A stretch of 16,220 nucleotides of DNA from DAOUKH01 sp034420775. Lineage in GTDB: Bacteria > Chloroflexota > Dehalococcoidia > SHYB01. The stretch is from positions 1 to 16,220 of the forward strand of contig DAOUKZ010000142.1 in NCBI GenBank assembly GCA_034420775.1. The letters are read 5' to 3'. This document shows, piece after piece, positions 12,745 to 16,220 of the stretch (the first letter of the stretch is position 1; the number at the start of each line of letters is the position of its first letter). The notes beneath the pieces are model-generated. The model did not search any database. It had not been told where the DNA came from and worked only from the letters and a program-made list of their open reading frames with translations. A program made the translations under genes and the position numbers.

Positions 12745-15324
12745 TCAAATGACCTCGTCGGCCCGCAGCGCCTCGATCTCTTCCGCCGCCATCCCCAGCA
12801 CGTCGCGGAAGACGAAGTCGTTGTCCTCCGCGTAGTTCGGCCCGCCGCGGTCGATCGGCCCGCCCATGTACGGCGGTGTCTCGCTGAACTTGACCGGGAA
12901 CTCCTTCAGCGGCCAGCGCCCGATGGTCGACTGCTTCACCTCGGTGAGCCAGTTGAGGTGCTTGAGCTGCGGGTCGGCCTCGTAGCGGTCCTCCGCGTTC
13001 TGGCAGACGCCCGCCGGCACGCCCGCCTCCTGCAGCGCCTCCATCAGCGCGTACCGGTCCCGCGATGCCGTCGCCTCGTTCACCAGCGCGTCGAGCGCGT
13101 CTTGGTTCGCCAGCCGGTCTTCCAGCGTCGCGAAGCGCGCGTCTTCGGTCCACTCAGGATGCCCCAGGACCCGGGCCGCCGCCTCCCACTCCTCCTGCGT
13201 GTGGCATGAGATCGCGGTCCAGCGGTCGTCGCCCGCGCAACGGTACGCCCCCGACGGCGCAGCCGCCTTCCACGGCGACCGGTTCCCGTACCGCCGCCAC
13301 GACGCCCCGTTCGCCGAGTGGTTCAGGATGCTCGTGCCGCTCAGCATGAGCCCGACTTCCACCTGCGACGCGTCGATATACGTCCCTAGCCCCGTCTGCT
13401 CCCGGCGGTACAGCGCCGCCAGCATCGCCGTCCCGATGTTGTACGCGCCGAACCAGTCGAGGAACGAATAGCCGATCCCCGCTGGCATATGCGGCTCCGG
13501 CAAACCCGACATCTCCGAGATGCCCGACAGCGCCTGGGCGATCGGCCCCACCGCGCGGAACTTCCCGTACGTCCCCTGCTGCCCCATCCCCGACTGCTGC
13601 ACGTAGATGATCGTTGGGTTGATCTCCCGCATCACCTCGTAGGGAAAGCCCCACCGCCGCATCACGTCCGGGCTGAATCCCTCCACCACGATGTCGCACA
13701 CCGAGATCAGCTGCCGCAGCAGCTCCTTACCCTTCGGCGTCTGCATGTTCAGCGAGATGCCCCGCTTCCCCGCGTTGATGTCGTTGAACTGACCCGCCTC
13801 GTTGACCCGCCCGTTTGCTGCCGAGGGCGGCACCTTGGGCGGGATCGGCGACGTCGCCGCCTCCCGCGCCTTCCGCCCCCCGTCCGGGACCGGAGCCGAG
13901 AACCGCAGGTCCCACCGCTCCTTCCACTCGACCTTGATCACCTGCGCCCCCTGCGACGCCAGGAAGCGCGGCCCCCCGCCGCTCGCCAGCCACCACGTGA
14001 AATCGAGCACCCGCACGTTGTTGATCGCGAACGGCTTCCCCCGAACGCTCGTGCCGATGGCCGACTCGCACCCTCGCGGCTCCGACCTCAGCGGCACGCC
14101 ACTGGTCGCTTCCGTCCGCAGGTCCTCCCCCAACACCGGCGCCCGCGGCCCCCGCCGCCACGGCACCGCGTTGTCCACCCACGGCGCTCCCGTATAGAGG
14201 AAGCGCTTCCCCAGTTCAGGGTGCGCTACCTCACGAAAGGTGTTCCGCGACCCCCAGTGCGGGTCGGCGACGTTCTCCTCCGGACGCCGCAGCGGCGCCC
14301 ACAACAGGTTGAGCGCCTGCGCCTCCTGCCATGGCACTTGCTCCAGCCGGCACTTGCCGATCAGCCGGTGCGCCAGGTCGTTGACGTGCCCCGACACCTC
14401 CGGCCGCGCCCGGTACGCTGCCTCCTGGTACTTCTCGTCGTTGAGATCGTCCTCTTCCCCGTACTTCCGCAAAAGCGTCAGCACGCCGTCGAAGACGTTC
14501 CGCGTCCGCGCGTCCATGCTCGGCATCACGTACCGCCCATCCTTCGTCTGCGCGATGCTCCGCAGCGTGTACGCCGCCGACGCGTGCCGGCAGGTCTGCC
14601 GCAGGAACGGCTCCCGCGTGTACACCCAGTGCGGGTGGTCGAGCTCCGAGTTCTTCGCGATAGCCTCGTGGACCGCCGTGGACAGCGCCTGCCCCTTCCC
14701 CGTCGCGTGCCGGTAGAACAACGCCCCGATGACGGCCATGACGGTCAGTTGCCCCGTCACGTGGTAGGTATGCCACATCTGCGGCGCGATCGGCGGCGTG
14801 TCGTACGACCCCGTCACCGGGTCCGGGTCGTACCCGCAGTTCATCATCACCCCGCCGAGCGCGAGGTGGACGAGGTCCGACCCCTTGTAGTCGTTCCACG
14901 GCCCCGTATCGCCGAACGGCGTGATCCGCACCCAGACCAGCCCCGGGTTCGCCTCGCGCGCCGCCTCGAAGGTCACGCCCAGCCCGTCGAGATAGCCCCG
15001 TGGCGTCGTCTCCAGGAAGACGTCGCTCCCCGCCAGCAGGTCCAGCAGCCGTCCCCGCTCCGACGCCGGGTCGAGCGTCAGACCACGCTTGCCGAAGTTG
15101 TAGTGCCAGAAATAGAGGCTCCGGTCGGGATCCGGGACGCCGCCATAGAACGGCCCAATCTGACGGGTAGCATTTCCGCCGGGAGGCTCCACCTTCACCA
15201 CGTCCGCGCCGAGGCCGGCCAGCAGCTTCCCGGCGTACTCGCCCTTCTCGTCCGCCAGCTCGACGACGCGCACGCTGTCAAGATAGCCGCCGCCCATGGG
15301 ATGCTCGCCGTTTTCGTTTGTCAT
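12745..15324 (-). CDS. fused two-module CaiB/BaiF (family III) CoA-transferase
   Basis: An 859-aa protein with two complete family III CoA-transferase modules in tandem (about 12-420 and 433-855), roughly twice the usual length. Each module begins alike (SVRVVELADEKGEYAGKLLAGLG and NVRVLDFTWWLASGG) and has a GKRG(L/I) segment near KVE-P or INAGKRGIS. The catalytic Asp of the family sits in module 2 as Asp651 (GTYIDASQVEVGL). The aligned segment in module 1 is GQALSTAVHEAI, with Ser215 instead. These enzymes normally form interlocked homodimers, so the fusion probably makes an asymmetric pseudo-dimer with one active site (inference); DddD is a known two-module relative. Start: ATG at 15324, weak ribosome-binding site. 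An in-frame ATG at 15381 has GAGG seven bases upstream, but its 19 extra residues look non-conserved. Substrates unknown. Confidence 0.9.
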   Translation of the reverse strand: MTNENGEHPMGGGYLDSVRVVELADEKGEYAGKLLAGLGADVVKVEPPGGNATRQIGPFYGGVPDPDRSLYFWHYNFGKRGLTLDPASERGRLLDLLAGSDVFLETTPRGYLDGLGVTFEAAREANPGLVWVRITPFGDTGPWNDYKGSDLVHLALGGVMMNCGYDPDPVTGSYDTPPIAPQMWHTYHVTGQLTVMAVIGALFYRHATGKGQALSTAVHEAIAKNSELDHPHWVYTREPFLRQTCRHASAAYTLRSIAQTKDGRYVMPSMDARTRNVFDGVLTLLRKYGEEDDLNDEKYQEAAYRARPEVSGHVNDLAHRLIGKCRLEQVPWQEAQALNLLWAPLRRPEENVADPHWGSRNTFREVAHPELGKRFLYTGAPWVDNAVPWRRGPRAPVLGEDLRTEATSGVPLRSEPRGCESAIGTSVRGKPFAINNVRVLDFTWWLASGGGPRFLASQGAQVIKVEWKERWDLRFSAPVPDGGRKAREAATSPIPPKVPPSAANGRVNEAGQFNDINAGKRGISLNMQTPKGKELLRQLISVCDIVVEGFSPDVMRRWGFPYEVMREINPTIIYVQQSGMGQQGTYGKFRAVGPIAQALSGISEMSGLPEPHMPAGIGYSFLDWFGAYNIGTAMLAALYRREQTGLGTYIDASQVEVGLMLSGTSILNHSANGASWRRYGNRSPWKAAAPSGAYRCAGDDRWTAISCHTQEEWEAAARVLGHPEWTEDARFATLEDRLANQDALDALVNEATASRDRYALMEALQEAGVPAGVCQNAEDRYEADPQLKHLNWLTEVKQSTIGRWPLKEFPVKFSETPPYMGGPIDRGGPNYAEDNDFVFRDVLGMAAEEIEALRADEVI

Positions 15325-15345
15325 AACGTCCGCTTCGCGCCGGCT

Positions 15346-15372
15346 AGGATAGCAGACTTCCCCCGCCCCCAA
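15346..15372 (-). promoter_or_regulatory. weak candidate promoter for the CoA-transferase cluster
   Basis: On the minus strand TATCCT (15351-15346) lies 15 bases downstream of TTGGGG (15372-15367). It would place the transcript start near 15339, only about 15 bases before the ATG at 15324. If the longer start at 15381 is the true one, this site is inside the gene and is spurious. Confidence 0.25.
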
Positions 15373-15417
15373 GGAGATCATTTTGCAACCTCAATCATGA
15401 GTGGGGCCGGGAGGTTT

Positions 15418-15460
15418 TACCTCTTCTCCCAAGGGGAGAAGATTGAGATGAGGGGCCCCC
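15418..15460. repeat. REP-like unit 2, copy 2 (CTTCTCCC hairpin plus tail)
   Basis: CTTCTCCC (15423-15430) and GGGAGAAG (15434-15441) pair across AAG, extended by one T-A pair, and are followed by TTGAGATGAGGGGCCCC. Apart from the loop it matches the copy at 8627-8668. Just upstream, ATGAGTGGGGCC (about 15397-15408) resembles a degenerate tail of the same family. Confidence 0.8.
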
Positions 15461-15495
15461 TGACAACCGCCACTGGCCGTCGAAGGGCGACCCCC

Positions 15496-15552
15496 CTTAA
15501 ACCTCCCTCCCTTTATGGGAGGGATTGAGGGAGGGCCCCTCCGGAACCTCCC
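15496..15552. repeat. REP-like unit 1, copy 2 (CCCTCCC hairpin plus tail)
   Basis: TTAAACCTCCC, then CCCTCCC (15505-15511), loop TTTAT, GGGAGGG (15517-15523), then ATTGAGGGAGGGCCCC and TCCGGAACCTCCC. It matches the copy at 8579-8630 in order and content. Here unit 1 follows unit 2, whereas near 8.6 kb it precedes it, so the units move or duplicate separately. Confidence 0.75.
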
Positions 15553-15621
15553 TGCCACCTTCGTCAAGATGCAAGGGCCGACCCTCGCGGTCGCCCGTCC
15601 CCCGCCAACCGCGTACTCCGC

Positions 15622-15627
15622 TACTAT
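15622..15627 (+). promoter_or_regulatory. candidate -10 element upstream of the membrane-protein gene
   Basis: TACTAT matches the -10 consensus at five of six positions and is identical to the -10 proposed for the epimerase cluster. It lies 38 bases before the ATG at 15666. No convincing -35 is found at 16-18 bases upstream, so the call is weak. Confidence 0.28.
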
Positions 15628-15665
15628 GGAAGCTGCGCCGCGCGGGACGCGGCCCGGCTTCCTCA

Positions 15666-16220
15666 ATGCGCGCCGAGACCAAGCCGTCTCCCCCTGTCCA
15701 AGCCCCGAGGCCGCCGTTGAGCGCGGTGGCAAGGCCACCGCTGCTGGTCGTCGGGGCGGCCCTCGTCATCGTCGGCCAGATCGTCTTCGTCCGGTCCGAC
15801 GCGGAGACCCCGCCCGCCCTCGGCGTCCTCCTCCTCGCGCTCGGATGGGCGCTCTTCGCCCTCGGCTCCTTCGCCCTCCGCGATCGCAAGGAAGAGGCCT
15901 GGGCCGGCGCGGCCGGTTCCGGCACGGAGTCGGACCAAGTTGAGATCGGCGACAAAGACTGGCGGAGGATGGCCGCCTCCCTCGGCATCATCACGCTCTC
16001 GATGACGCTGACCCGTCTCGCCTACGGCGCCACGACCGGCTGGGACGTCATCCCCTGGCTCATCTCCCTCGCGGCCGTCGCCGCGCTGTTCGTGCCGCGA
16101 CTCACCCCGCCCACCTTCTTGCGCGCTCGGGTGGAAGAGCGGATGGCGGCACTTCGAGCCTCCCTGCTCGCGCTGGCCCGGACGTGTTGGATCGACGTGG
16201 CCCTGATCGTCGCCTTGATG
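15666..16220 (+). CDS. membrane protein, partial (possible family 39 glycosyltransferase N-terminus)
   Basis: Open at the right window edge with 185 codons visible and no stop. After a Pro-rich N-terminus (1-25) come hydrophobic segments at about 26-42 (LLVVGAALVIVGQIVFV), 52-70 (LGVLLLALGWALFALGSFA), 104-118, 128-143 (VIPWLISLAAVAALFV) and a new one starting at WIDVALIVALM. A charged loop lies at 72-100. This pattern, with a basic stretch before a W-D membrane helix, recalls the N-terminal part of ArnT/PMT-like family 39 glycosyltransferases of Chloroflexota. The catalytic region is beyond the window, so this is only a suggestion. The ATG has no clear Shine-Dalgarno; codon use favours G/C at third positions throughout, supporting the frame. 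Divergent from the CoA-transferase gene. Confidence 0.65.
   Translation, partial: MRAETKPSPPVQAPRPPLSAVARPPLLVVGAALVIVGQIVFVRSDAETPPALGVLLLALGWALFALGSFALRDRKEEAWAGAAGSGTESDQVEIGDKDWRRMAASLGIITLSMTLTRLAYGATTGWDVIPWLISLAAVAALFVPRLTPPTFLRARVEERMAALRASLLALARTCWIDVALIVALM

Noticed and set aside
13489..15528. 679-codon plus-strand open frame opposite the CoA-transferase
   Set aside because: It is a GC-driven antisense shadow of a gene with clear CaiB/BaiF motifs, with an Arg/Pro/His-rich product and no domain.
1..16220. CRISPR array, tRNA, rRNA, integrase or transposase
   Set aside because: No regularly spaced repeats, cloverleaf-like sequence, rRNA stretch or recombinase motif was seen on either strand.

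Overview
The window is GC-rich with little spacing between genes. It looks like a bacterial chromosome segment rich in accessory catabolism. The family mix is a luciferase-like flavin monooxygenase, an SMP-30 lactonase, a two-module CaiB/BaiF CoA-transferase, a MaoC dehydratase, a crotonase, PuuE-like deacetylase-fold hydrolases and a DUF3179 lipoprotein. This mix recalls marine or sponge-associated Chloroflexota (SAR202/Dehalococcoidia-like genomes). The assignment is an inference from gene content; no rRNA or tRNA is visible to test it.

Layout. (A) Positions 1-6083, minus strand: seven tightly packed genes, read from right to left as NAD-dependent epimerase, two tandem deacetylase-fold hydrolases with a 4-bp stop/start overlap, LLM flavin monooxygenase, VOC protein, SMP-30 lactonase and MaoC-type dehydratase (cut by the window edge). 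(B) Positions 6299-8541, plus strand: a crotonase coupled by a one-base stop/start overlap to a DUF3179 lipoprotein. The 215-bp A/B gap holds plausible divergent promoters. (C) Positions 8542-8882: a non-coding stretch packed with REP-like hairpins and ending in promoter-like hexamers, followed by an unrecognised 197-aa gene. (D) Positions 9488-15324, minus strand: fused CaiB/BaiF CoA-transferase, TrkH/KtrB-type K+ channel subunit, SnoaL-like protein and TrmA/RlmD-type RNA methyltransferase. (E) Positions 15325-15665: a second repeat-bearing divergent gap, then a partial membrane protein running off the right edge.

How the genes may work together (inference). Group A reads as a peripheral oxidation route. 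The flavin monooxygenase could insert oxygen (Baeyer-Villiger-like), the SMP-30 enzyme could open a lactone, the PuuE-like enzymes could cleave C-N bonds of a cyclic or amide substrate, the epimerase/SDR could oxidise or epimerise, and the hotdog dehydratase could act on an acyl-CoA. The crotonase and CoA-transferase nearby would fit acyl-CoA steps. No substrate can be named from sequence alone.

The most notable points are: the fused CoA-transferase whose first module has Ser where the family has its catalytic Asp; a crotonase lacking both canonical glutamates; the tandem PuuE-like pair without the NodB Asp-Asp motif; a DUF3179 protein with an internal duplication; and two REP-like hairpin families that recur, in opposite order, in two intergenic regions 7 kb apart.
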